Below are positions 8,230-15,469 of a DNA stretch of 64,000 bases, in pieces. The stretch spans positions 36,364 through 100,363 of the forward strand of contig DATLUQ010000036.1 of assembly GCA_035533015.1 (NCBI GenBank). Direction: 5' to 3'. The DNA comes from Gemmatimonadaceae bacterium. GTDB taxonomy: Bacteria; Gemmatimonadota; Gemmatimonadetes; Gemmatimonadales; Gemmatimonadaceae. The translations under genes and the position numbers were made by a program. Positions within the stretch are counted from its first letter, which is position 1. Every line of letters begins with the position of its first letter. The notes below the pieces were generated by a model. That model had not been told where the DNA came from. It did not search any database and worked only from the letters and a program-made list of their open reading frames with translations.

Positions 8230-9987
8230 TTGAGCCAACCGGACGTCGTGCTCATCCACCCGCCGAGCATCTACGACTTTCGCGAGCGGACCATCTTCTA
8301 CGGTCCGATCAGCGACGTCATCCCATCGTCGCCGATTTTCGAGATGTATCCGATCGGCTTCGTGACGCTCGCCGCGTACCTCCGGCGTCACGGCTATCGG
8401 ACCCGCATCGTGAATCTGGCGCTGCGCATGATGCGCAGCCGGCGGTTCCGGCCCGAGCGGTTCCTGCGCCGACTTCGCCCCAGACTCTTCGGCATCGACC
8501 TGCACTGGCTGCCTCATGCGCACGGCGGGCCGGAAGTCGCAGCGCTGCTCAAGCGGCTGCACCCGGACATTCCGATCGTATTCGGCGGGATCTCGTCCAG
8601 CTATTTCCACGAGGAGCTGATCCAGGACCCGGCCGTGGACTTCGTGCTGCGCGGCAGCGTGACGGAGCCATGCCTGCTGGCGCTGGTGCGAGAACTCGAA
8701 GGCGAGCGCCGGTTCGACCGCGTGCCCAACCTGACGTGGAAGCAGGACGGCGCGGTGCGCGTCAACCCCGCGTCGTTCGCGCCGCCGTCGCTCGATGAGT
8801 TCGATCTGGATCTCGGGATGATGGTGGCGTCCGTCGTCAGCCACCTGGACTTCTGGACGAGTATCCCGTTCCAGGCGTGGTGGCGCCATCCGATCACGGC
8901 CGTGTTGACCGTACGAGGCTGCGCCCGAGGGTGCGTGACGTGCGGTGCGTCGGACGCGGCCTTCAAGCGCTTCATGGCGGGGCGGCACCCGCTGTTCCGC
9001 GGCCCCGACGCCATCGCCGCGCAGGTACGGGGCCTGGCGTCGTTCACGCGGGCGCCGATCTTCCTGGTCGGCGATATCAACGATGGCGGCCCGGCATACG
9101 CGCGAGCAGTGGTCGAGGCGCTCGGGCGTGCGCCCGTTGCCAATCGCATCGTATTCGAATTCTTCGAACCGCCGCCGGTAGACCTGCTGCAGCGCATCGA
9201 TGCGATGGTCCCACGCTGGGGCGCGGAGCTTTCCCCCGAGAGCCACGACGAAGCGATCCGCACCCGCCTTGGCAAGGCCCGCTACACGAACGAGCAGTTG
9301 GAGGCGGGCATCGCGTCCATGCTCGCGCTCCGCTGCGAGAACCTGGACATGTTCTTCATGATCGGCCTGCCGGGCCAGAGCTATGGCAACGTCCTCGAGA
9401 TGGTGGACGCCATCGAACGCCTCTTTTCCCGCTTCGACCGTCGGCTCTCGGCCTTCATCACACCCATGGGTCCCTTCATCGACCCGGGCAGCGACGGCTT
9501 CGAGCAGGCCGAAGCACAAGGCTACCGGATTCGCGCCCACACGCTGGCGGAACACCGCGCGCTACTCGACCAGCAGCGGGACTGGGAGTCGTTCCTGAAC
9601 TACTCGACGGATTCCATGACCCGGGCCGAGATCGTGGACGCGACGTACGACGGCGCCGAGCGCCTCAACGCGCTCAAGGCAAAGCACCGGAGAATCGAGC
9701 CGGAGCAGGCCGCGGCGGTGGCGCGTCGCATGGCCTCGGCCCGCGCGCTGCGGCGCAGCCTCGCCGAAGCCGGCGGGGGTGAGCTGGATCCGGCCGTCCA
9801 CAGCGCGTTGCTGGGGGAGATCCGCGCCTTCTCCGAAGCGACCGTCAACGACAAGGCGGAGCTGTTCCCGCCGGGCGCGTTCCTGCGCAACTTCCGCGTT
9901 GGCGGGATCCTGCGGTTGCTGGCACGCGAGCTGCTGCTGAACCTCCGGCGCCGGCCGCGCGTGCAAGAAGCCAGGCCGGATCGTTGA
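8230..9987 (+). CDS. B12-binding-domain/radical SAM-like protein
   Basis: 585 residues. The N-terminus (DVVLIHPPSIYDF) and the GIDLHWLP and VFGGISSS segments resemble the cobalamin-binding Rossmann domain found in front of many radical SAM enzymes. The radical SAM cluster motif is CARGCVTC (CX3CX2C; C231, C235, C238), followed by FLVGDIND in strand 2 and MFFMIGLPGQ later in the barrel. The C-terminal 130 residues are charged and helical. The TTG start at 8230 follows AGGAGA by nine bases; no better in-frame start is near. It lies at the end of the multihaem operon, four bases from the converging 14-heme gene. Substrate unknown. It resembles the Ta0216-type family of uncharacterised B12-radical SAM proteins, but I could not test this. 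Confidence 0.8.
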   Translation: MSQPDVVLIHPPSIYDFRERTIFYGPISDVIPSSPIFEMYPIGFVTLAAYLRRHGYRTRIVNLALRMMRSRRFRPERFLRRLRPRLFGIDLHWLPHAHGGPEVAALLKRLHPDIPIVFGGISSSYFHEELIQDPAVDFVLRGSVTEPCLLALVRELEGERRFDRVPNLTWKQDGAVRVNPASFAPPSLDEFDLDLGMMVASVVSHLDFWTSIPFQAWWRHPITAVLTVRGCARGCVTCGASDAAFKRFMAGRHPLFRGPDAIAAQVRGLASFTRAPIFLVGDINDGGPAYARAVVEALGRAPVANRIVFEFFEPPPVDLLQRIDAMVPRWGAELSPESHDEAIRTRLGKARYTNEQLEAGIASMLALRCENLDMFFMIGLPGQSYGNVLEMVDAIERLFSRFDRRLSAFITPMGPFIDPGSDGFEQAEAQGYRIRAHTLAEHRALLDQQRDWESFLNYSTDSMTRAEIVDATYDGAERLNALKAKHRRIEPEQAAAVARRMASARALRRSLAEAGGGELDPAVHSALLGEIRAFSEATVNDKAELFPPGAFLRNFRVGGILRLLARELLLNLRRRPRVQEARPDR

Positions 9988-9991
9988 CCCG

Positions 9992-11392
9992 TCAGGGCCG
10001 ACGACCCAGGATCCTTGCCTGGACTTCGTTTGGCGACATCTGCATGTGGCAGGGCGCGCATTCCCGCGCCGGCTGGTGCGCGCGCTGGTCCACGTGACAA
10101 CTCAGGCAGAACGTGCGGTCGCCGGTGAGCAGCTCGAGGGTCGTGCGCGCATGGCACTGGGCGCAGGCCAGGTGGTCGGCGGCCACGTGAGACGTGAGCA
10201 GCTTGGTTCCGTGGCAGCCCGCGCAGTCGGCAGCCTCGCGATGGTGCGCCTCGTGGCAGGTCGTGCAGGCCACGACCGTCGCGATCGCCGCCGGCGACGT
10301 GTGGCAGCGCGCGCACTGCACCGTGGCGTGGGCACCGTGCCGGAACGCGACCTCGCGCGAGGTCGGTGCGCCGTTGGGTCGCAAATGGAGTGGCAGGATC
10401 ACCGAGTCGGCACGGCTCGTCAGATCCCGACCGCTGTGGCACGTGGCACACGTCAACGCCGACGTGACGTGGTGACACTCGCTGCACGCCGCCGCCGTCA
10501 CCTTCGGCTTGCCGTGTGCGGGATCGAACTGGCGGCCGCCAGCGGCGAAGGGGCCCGCGGAAGAGTGGCACTTGCTGCACGCGACGTCCGCACGAACCAC
10601 ATGATCGGCGTGGCTGAACGCCTGGCCGAAGATCGTGGCGCCCAAGGCCTCGATGCCGTAATGACACTCGGCGCAGGGGACGACGGCCGGATTGGGCCCC
10701 AACGCGGGCGGCGGCGGCACCGGCAGACCTGCGTCCCGATACGCGGACCCCACCTTCCGGACCGCCGAACGCAGGAGCGCGTCGGCACCCGGCACGTTGT
10801 GCAGGCCGACGCCATCGACCACCAGCGTCATGTCCGCGCGCGCGGACTGCAGTTCGGCCCTTGCGTCAGCGCGCTCGGCGAGGCGGCGCTGGGCGTTGGC
10901 TTCCGAGACGTATGAGGCCACGACCTGGGTGCGCCAGCCGAGGGCCTCGTCCCAGCGGGGCAGCATGTCCCGGTAGCTGGGGCCGTGGCAGCTCGTGCAC
11001 GCCTGGACGATCGCCGCCATCCGCGGCCCCGAGGCCGTTGCAGCGAGGACCCGATCCGTGTGGCAGGAGCGGCAGCCGACCCGGGCCAGGTACATCTGAT
11101 CCGGCCGGAGCGTCGAGTCCGGGCCCTGCCCCGTGAACAGCGCTTGGATGGCCTCGTGCGCCCGGGCGTGGCAGGTGGTGCAGCGCGCCGACGCCTCCGG
11201 ACCCGTGTCCGACATCGTGGCGTGGACCCCGGGGTGGCAGCTCGTGCAGTCGAGCGGGACGGGGGTGGACGACGCCACCACCGGCTGGCTTTCCCGCTGC
11301 GGTAGCTGACGTCCCGGTGTCCAGGCGACGATGGTCGCGGTGGCCAAACCGGCCACGAGACCACCGACGATCCGGCGCCGAACGGCGGTCAT
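9992..11392 (-). CDS. 14-heme cytochrome c, paralogue of part of the 22-heme protein
   Basis: 466 residues with an N-terminal hydrophobic signal or anchor (about residues 8-26) and fourteen CXXCH sites. Four haem sites come first, then a haem-free helical stretch, then ten haem sites to the C-terminus. Segments align clearly with the 22-heme protein: ACTSCHGPSYRDMLPRW here against ACLSCHGIKYANVLPAW there, and FSHADHVVRADVACSKCH against FDHTGHVLRAGLQCSACH, with the same helical spacer. The NapC-like part of the 22-heme protein is absent. It is the last gene of the minus-strand operon, four bases after the cytochrome b gene. Likely the soluble or anchored relay partner of that cytochrome b. Confidence 0.87.
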   Translation of the reverse strand: MTAVRRRIVGGLVAGLATATIVAWTPGRQLPQRESQPVVASSTPVPLDCTSCHPGVHATMSDTGPEASARCTTCHARAHEAIQALFTGQGPDSTLRPDQMYLARVGCRSCHTDRVLAATASGPRMAAIVQACTSCHGPSYRDMLPRWDEALGWRTQVVASYVSEANAQRRLAERADARAELQSARADMTLVVDGVGLHNVPGADALLRSAVRKVGSAYRDAGLPVPPPPALGPNPAVVPCAECHYGIEALGATIFGQAFSHADHVVRADVACSKCHSSAGPFAAGGRQFDPAHGKPKVTAAACSECHHVTSALTCATCHSGRDLTSRADSVILPLHLRPNGAPTSREVAFRHGAHATVQCARCHTSPAAIATVVACTTCHEAHHREAADCAGCHGTKLLTSHVAADHLACAQCHARTTLELLTGDRTFCLSCHVDQRAHQPARECAPCHMQMSPNEVQARILGRRP

Positions 11393-11396
11393 TATC

Positions 11397-12245
11397 TCAA
11401 CTCACAAGAGCGTAGATCACCAGAAGGACCAGGAAGATCCCCACCGCCAGCGCCGCGAAGCCGAGGCCCATGGACCAGAGGTAGGTCGCGCGGGACGGCG
11501 CAACGGTCTGCAGCTCCTGCAGGCGGCCCTCGCGCTGGTTCCGCTCGTATTCGAGCGGATGCTCATCCTCGAAGTACTCCGCTTTGGCCCGGCCCGTGAA
11601 GATCACGAGGTCGATGGGGAACTTCTCCGGACGCAGGTGCACGTTGAAGAAGTGGATCGTGAAGATGAAGCCCAGCGCGAGCAACGCCTCATCGCCGTGC
11701 ACGATGGTGGCGACGTTGAACAGCCAGCCCGGCAAGAACCGGGCGAAGAACGTGGGGAACCAGAGCAACAAGCCGGAGCCGCCGATGATGGCCACGCCCC
11801 AGAACACCGCCCAGTAGTCGAACTTCTCCATGTAGCTGTAGCGGTCGAACCTCGGGTGGGGTCCCCGACCGAGGAACCACTTGAACATGTCCACGACGTC
11901 CCGGATGTCCTTCGGCTGGGGGACCATGCTCCGCGGGCCCCAGAAGATGGACATCTTGTCCTCGGCCCTGATCAGGTTGCGGGTCACGGCGGCCAGGTGG
12001 ATGAAGAAGTAGCCGAACGTGATGGCGGCGCACACCCGGTGGATGAACCCGGCCGAGCCGGGACCACCGAGGAACCGCATGAACGGCGCGGCCCAGGGCG
12101 CATAGGCGAAGCGGAGCGGAATGCCCGTGGCCACGAGGCCCAGGAACGAGATGATGACCAGTGCGTGGATCGTGCGCTCGACGGTCCCGAAGCGCCGGAT
12201 GTAGGGTCCCTGCCCCTGATCCGAGACGGCCATGGGCTTCTTCAT
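11397..12245 (-). CDS. Di-haem cytochrome b (formate dehydrogenase gamma / b561-like)
   Basis: 282 residues with about five membrane helices. His residues at the starts and ends of helices (H27 in the first; others in FIHRVCAA, FFIHLAAV and IHFFNVHLRP) fit the bis-His haem b pattern of FdhI/HyaC-type cytochromes. The C-terminal region has a conserved cytoplasmic-type segment with EYFEDEHPLEYERNQREGRL before a last helix. It overlaps the upstream 11-heme gene by ATGA and is followed by the 14-heme gene, so the three form one operon. Role: passes electrons between menaquinone or ubiquinone and the two multiheme cytochromes. It is not homologous to the b6-type protein at 3550-4839, although it occupies the same position in a parallel operon. 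Confidence 0.82.
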   Translation of the reverse strand: MKKPMAVSDQGQGPYIRRFGTVERTIHALVIISFLGLVATGIPLRFAYAPWAAPFMRFLGGPGSAGFIHRVCAAITFGYFFIHLAAVTRNLIRAEDKMSIFWGPRSMVPQPKDIRDVVDMFKWFLGRGPHPRFDRYSYMEKFDYWAVFWGVAIIGGSGLLLWFPTFFARFLPGWLFNVATIVHGDEALLALGFIFTIHFFNVHLRPEKFPIDLVIFTGRAKAEYFEDEHPLEYERNQREGRLQELQTVAPSRATYLWSMGLGFAALAVGIFLVLLVIYALVS

Positions 12246-13618
12246 GGTTGTTCCCCCTTGTCCCGGGGCGTGACGGGCGGCTCAGCGCCATGCGTGGGCC
12301 TGCCGCGCAGCCGATCCACGGTGATCCGGCCCAGCCACATCAGGGTGTGCAACCCGAAGAAGAGGAAGACGCTCACGAGCAGTGCGGTCATGAAGAGCCA
12401 GGTCCAGAACAGCCGTGGATACGCCTGCCGGTTCCGCGGGTCTCCGTGCGGCTGGTACTGGACGAAGTTTGCGTTGGCGGTCGGGTGACACTGGCTGCAC
12501 GTCTTCACCAGGTTGGCCGGGTTGACCGACGACTTGGGATCCGTGGACGGCAGCATGTCGTGCGGCGTGTGGCAGTCGCTGCACTTGGCGGTGATCCCGA
12601 ACCCGAGCTCCGTGACCTGGCCGTGGTAGGTCTCGAAGTACGTCTTGTATTCTTGTTCGTGGCACGAGCCGCATTCCTTGACCACGCCGCGGAACCAGAC
12701 CGGATCCGAGGCCGCCACGATCTGGTGCGACGAGTGACAGTCGGTGCACACCGGTGCCGAGTGCCCCGTGGGCGTCTTGGCCCCCGTGCGCAGGGCCTGT
12801 CCGTGCGACGACTGATTGAAGGTCTCGAGGATTCCCGCGTGGCACTTGCCGCAGGTCCCGGCAATGTTCGCGCGGTTGATCGTGGATTGCGACGAATCGG
12901 GCGGCAGAATCAGGTGCGCGCCATGGCAGTCGCTGCACGTGGCCGAAACGACCAGCCCCGCCTTGGTCATGGCGGTGCCGTGGACCGTCTTGTAGTACGA
13001 GCTCACCGCCGTCCGAGCCTGCGCTTGATCGGCCGCGCCGAAGTACGTGCCGATGATTCTGGGATCGGCGTGGCAGCGGCCGCACAGCGAGGCCACGTTC
13101 AACGGGTAGGTCGGAGAGCGGGGATCGTCGGCCCCCAACACGTGGTGCGCTCCGTGGCAACTGACGCACGTCGGCGCATTCCCCCTCGTGACCGCATCGG
13201 GCGCATGAATCGAACGGGCCCAGTCATCGCCTTCCTTCTGATGGCAGCTCTGACACGGAACGGCAATGCCCGTGGTGACGCGGTGCGGGTAGCCGTTCGC
13301 GAAGTCCGGATGGCAGCGTGCGCACGTCAGCCCCGCGTGCTTCGAGTCATGCAGCAGCGTATCGGGGACGAACAACGACGAATCGGCTTTGAGGGTCGCT
13401 GCCTTCCCGACCAGGAAGTCCCGGTTGGAATGGCAGTTTCGACACTCGACGACGCCCTTTTGCTGCTGGCCAGAAGCGGGCGCCGCCAGACCCAGGACGA
13501 GGGTCGCAGCGCCGAAGAACGACACGATGACCGCGATCACGTGGCGCCACGGAGTGCGACGGGCGCCGAACTCACTCCATCCCGAACCAGCCTGCGTGCT
13601 CAGTCGTATCAAGGCCAC
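12242..13618 (-). CDS. Membrane-anchored 11-heme cytochrome c
   Basis: 458 residues with a hydrophobic signal segment (about residues 26-50), eleven CXXCH sites, and a C-terminal membrane helix (about 405-430) followed by a short charged cytoplasmic tail. The haem modules use the SxHG and DCHGAHLILPP pattern and read very like those of the 9-heme protein at 4836-6095. The start is uncertain: the longest frame opens with GTG at 13618, which has no strong ribosome-binding site, and a start nearer the hydrophobic segment is possible. First gene of the three-gene minus-strand operon; its promoter should lie in the 455-base region shared with the sigma-factor gene. Confidence 0.85.
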   Translation of the reverse strand: MALIRLSTQAGSGWSEFGARRTPWRHVIAVIVSFFGAATLVLGLAAPASGQQQKGVVECRNCHSNRDFLVGKAATLKADSSLFVPDTLLHDSKHAGLTCARCHPDFANGYPHRVTTGIAVPCQSCHQKEGDDWARSIHAPDAVTRGNAPTCVSCHGAHHVLGADDPRSPTYPLNVASLCGRCHADPRIIGTYFGAADQAQARTAVSSYYKTVHGTAMTKAGLVVSATCSDCHGAHLILPPDSSQSTINRANIAGTCGKCHAGILETFNQSSHGQALRTGAKTPTGHSAPVCTDCHSSHQIVAASDPVWFRGVVKECGSCHEQEYKTYFETYHGQVTELGFGITAKCSDCHTPHDMLPSTDPKSSVNPANLVKTCSQCHPTANANFVQYQPHGDPRNRQAYPRLFWTWLFMTALLVSVFLFFGLHTLMWLGRITVDRLRGRPTHGAEPPVTPRDKGEQP

Positions 13619-14073
13619 CTGCCCGTTCTGCGTTCGCGTATGACATCGAATCGGATCCCGGCCTTCTGGTCCGGTCCTCGCGGACCGGCGTCGTTCCAGC
13701 GTGTCAAATAAACGCCCGGCGCGAGGTACCCACCAATCGGAGATGCCCTGAGGCGTCGTAAGGGTTTCTGCTCCTCGGCTTCCCCCACGATCGTCGCGTC
13801 TCCGTCATCCCGTGGTCGACCCCTTCGCCCAGAGCATCGGGCCCCATCGCCTGCTGCTGATTCGGCCCCGAACCATCGGGTGAACTCGTCGCGCCGCCAC
13901 CCGCCACGTTGCCTCCACGCACCGGTAGGCGCGTGCCGCCCTGCGCTGCGGACGGAGCCGCGCCTACCGGGCCGCAGGGCAAAGCCCCCACGCAGAATCA
14001 GGCATCCTCCGATGCGGGGCGAGATGCGCGGATGAACATTGTCGAATACCCCCATCGGCACAGAGGCGTCGTC
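13619..14073. promoter_or_regulatory. Divergent intergenic region with interlocking inverted repeats
   Basis: A 455-base stretch without a convincing gene between the divergent 11-heme operon and the sigma-factor gene. It contains two perfect inverted repeats whose arms alternate: CCGGTAGGCGCG (13922-13933) with CGCGCCTACCGG (13959-13970), and GCCCTGCG (13938-13945) with CGCAGGGC (13973-13980). Arms in the order A-B-A'-B' can form a pseudoknot or two exclusive hairpins. The pair lies about 95 bases before the sigma start and would be in its mRNA leader if transcription begins upstream. No clear -35/-10 pair could be assigned. Reading frames in this region look like shadows. Confidence 0.4.
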
Positions 14074-14961
14074 ATGAAGCGAGCCACCCGCAGCCGCGCG
14101 CTCGGCCGTCCGAGCCCCATCATTGCGCATACCCCGCAGCACGACATCCTCGACCAGTACCTGTTCGAGGTGAACCGGTTCCCACTGCTCACCTCGCCCG
14201 ACGAAATTGCGCTCGCGCGCCGCATTCAGGCGGGCGACCGCCTGGCCCTGGATGAACTGGTACAGCGCAATCTACGTTTCGTAATATCCGTGGCCAAGAA
14301 GTATCGCAATCGGGGGCTCTCGCTCCTCGATCTGATCGAGGAAGGCAACCTGGGGCTCATGACCGCCGCGCAGCGGTTCGATCCGGACCGGGGCGTGAAG
14401 TTCATCTCGTACGCCGTGTGGTGGGTGCGCCAGGCCATTCTGGCCGCCCTGGCCCGGCAGGGCCGCACCGTACGCCTGCCGCTCAACCGCACCGGCGACA
14501 TGTCGCGCATGGTGAAGGCTGCCGCCGCCCTGCGTCAGGAACTTGACCGCGAACCGACAGAAGAAGAGTTGAGCAACGCGACCGGCCTCTCGCCGCGCGT
14601 CGTGCGCTCGCTCCACGGCGTGCAGACCAACGAACTGCGGCTCGACGCGCCCATTTCCGGCGCCGGCGACCGCGCCCTCATGGAGCAGTTCGCGCAGGCC
14701 CAGGCCCCCGACGTCGAAGAAGAAACCATCGGACGCCTGCTCCACGGCGATCTCGAGCGCGCGCTGCGCACCCTCTCCCCGCGCCACGAGCGAGTGCTCC
14801 GGCTCTATTTCGGATTCGACGACGGTCGCGAACGGACGCTCGAGGAAATCGGCCTGCTATTCGGCGTCACGCGCGAGCGCATCCGCCAGCTCCGCGACCG
14901 CGCGCTCAAGCGACTGCACGAAGGGCGCGTGAGCCGCACGCTGGCGACCTATGTAGGGTGA
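14074..14961 (+). CDS. RNA polymerase sigma-70 family factor, group 2 (RpoD/RpoS-like)
   Basis: 295 residues. Region 1.2 (DQYLFEVNRFPLLTSPDEI) is followed by region 2 (NLRFVISVAKKYRNRG, LIEEGNLGL, FISYAVWWVRQAI), region 3 and a region 4 helix-turn-helix (TLEEIGLLFGVTRERIRQL). These match primary-like sigma factors, but there is no long region 1.1, and the short length points to an alternative group-2 factor used in stress or stationary phase. Start ATG 14074 is chosen because AGAGG lies seven bases upstream; in-frame starts further up lie in the structured intergenic DNA. It is divergent from the multiheme operon, so it could influence it, but nothing in the sequence proves that. Confidence 0.9.
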   Translation: MKRATRSRALGRPSPIIAHTPQHDILDQYLFEVNRFPLLTSPDEIALARRIQAGDRLALDELVQRNLRFVISVAKKYRNRGLSLLDLIEEGNLGLMTAAQRFDPDRGVKFISYAVWWVRQAILAALARQGRTVRLPLNRTGDMSRMVKAAAALRQELDREPTEEELSNATGLSPRVVRSLHGVQTNELRLDAPISGAGDRALMEQFAQAQAPDVEEETIGRLLHGDLERALRTLSPRHERVLRLYFGFDDGRERTLEEIGLLFGVTRERIRQLRDRALKRLHEGRVSRTLATYVG

Positions 14962-14976
14962 GATCGCGGCCGATTC

Positions 14977-15009
14977 GAGAGTAGGACGGTAGGAGAGTAG
15001 GACGGATAG
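14977..15009 (+). repeat. Short tandem repeat after the sigma-factor gene
   Basis: Two adjacent copies of a purine-rich unit, GAGAGTAGGACGGTAG (14977-14992) and GAGAGTAGGACGGATAG (14993-15009). The core TCCTACTCTC (the complement) recurs in another intergenic gap at 29278-29287. Function unknown. Confidence 0.5.
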
Positions 15010-15175
15010 GTGCAAACGCCGTTCCCGTCGTTCCCTCCTACGGTCCTGCAGGCCGTCTTGTCAGGGATTCCCCTTCATCCACGCCGCAAATCCACTGATT
15101 GTGGTCCCCCTCCCAGCGGCTAGCGTTCGTGCAGCGCCGAAGGAAACCACGACCAGCCCATCGCCAGCGCCTATC

Positions 15176-15469
15176 GTGTTCAGACTGTGGAAGCACCGGA
15201 AATCCGAGCAGCCGGCCCCGACTTCGCGCCGCGCGTGCCCCAGTGACTGTCCGCTCGCCTTCTGCCCCACCGGGTTCTGCGCGCTGGTCGTGGGATTTTC
15301 CTGTCCGGCACACGAGGCCCGGCGGCTGCGCACGCTCGGCGTGTTCGAGGGCGCCCGGGTGAACATCGTGGATACGCGGAGCGGGATCCTGCTCGACGTC
15401 CGCGGCTCGCGGCTCGCGCTGGATGTCGCGGTCGCGCGGACGATCACGGTGCGAGCGTTCGCCGCATGA
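15176..15469 (+). CDS. feoA: FeoA-domain ferrous iron transport protein with Cys-rich N-terminus
   Basis: About 97 residues. The C-terminal 75 form a FeoA (SH3-like) domain: RRLRTLGVFEGARVNIV, then a G.LL.V.G..LAL....A..I.V pattern. FeoA binds and supports the FeoB iron permease. It overlaps feoB by ATGA. Before the domain lies CPSDCPLAFCPTGFC, with a fifth Cys in GFSC, which usual FeoA proteins lack and which could bind metal or a cluster. The start is not certain: GTG 15176 gives a compact protein and GTG 15101 is an alternative; neither has a good ribosome-binding site. Confidence 0.75.
   Translation: MFRLWKHRKSEQPAPTSRRACPSDCPLAFCPTGFCALVVGFSCPAHEARRLRTLGVFEGARVNIVDTRSGILLDVRGSRLALDVAVARTITVRAFAA

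Noticed and set aside
6103..9555. Open minus-strand frame of over 1100 codons opposite the 22-heme and radical-SAM genes
   Set aside because: The plus strand encodes clear cytochrome and radical SAM motifs here. The opposite frame is low-complexity, Arg/His/Ala-rich and without domains, as expected from GC-rich third positions.
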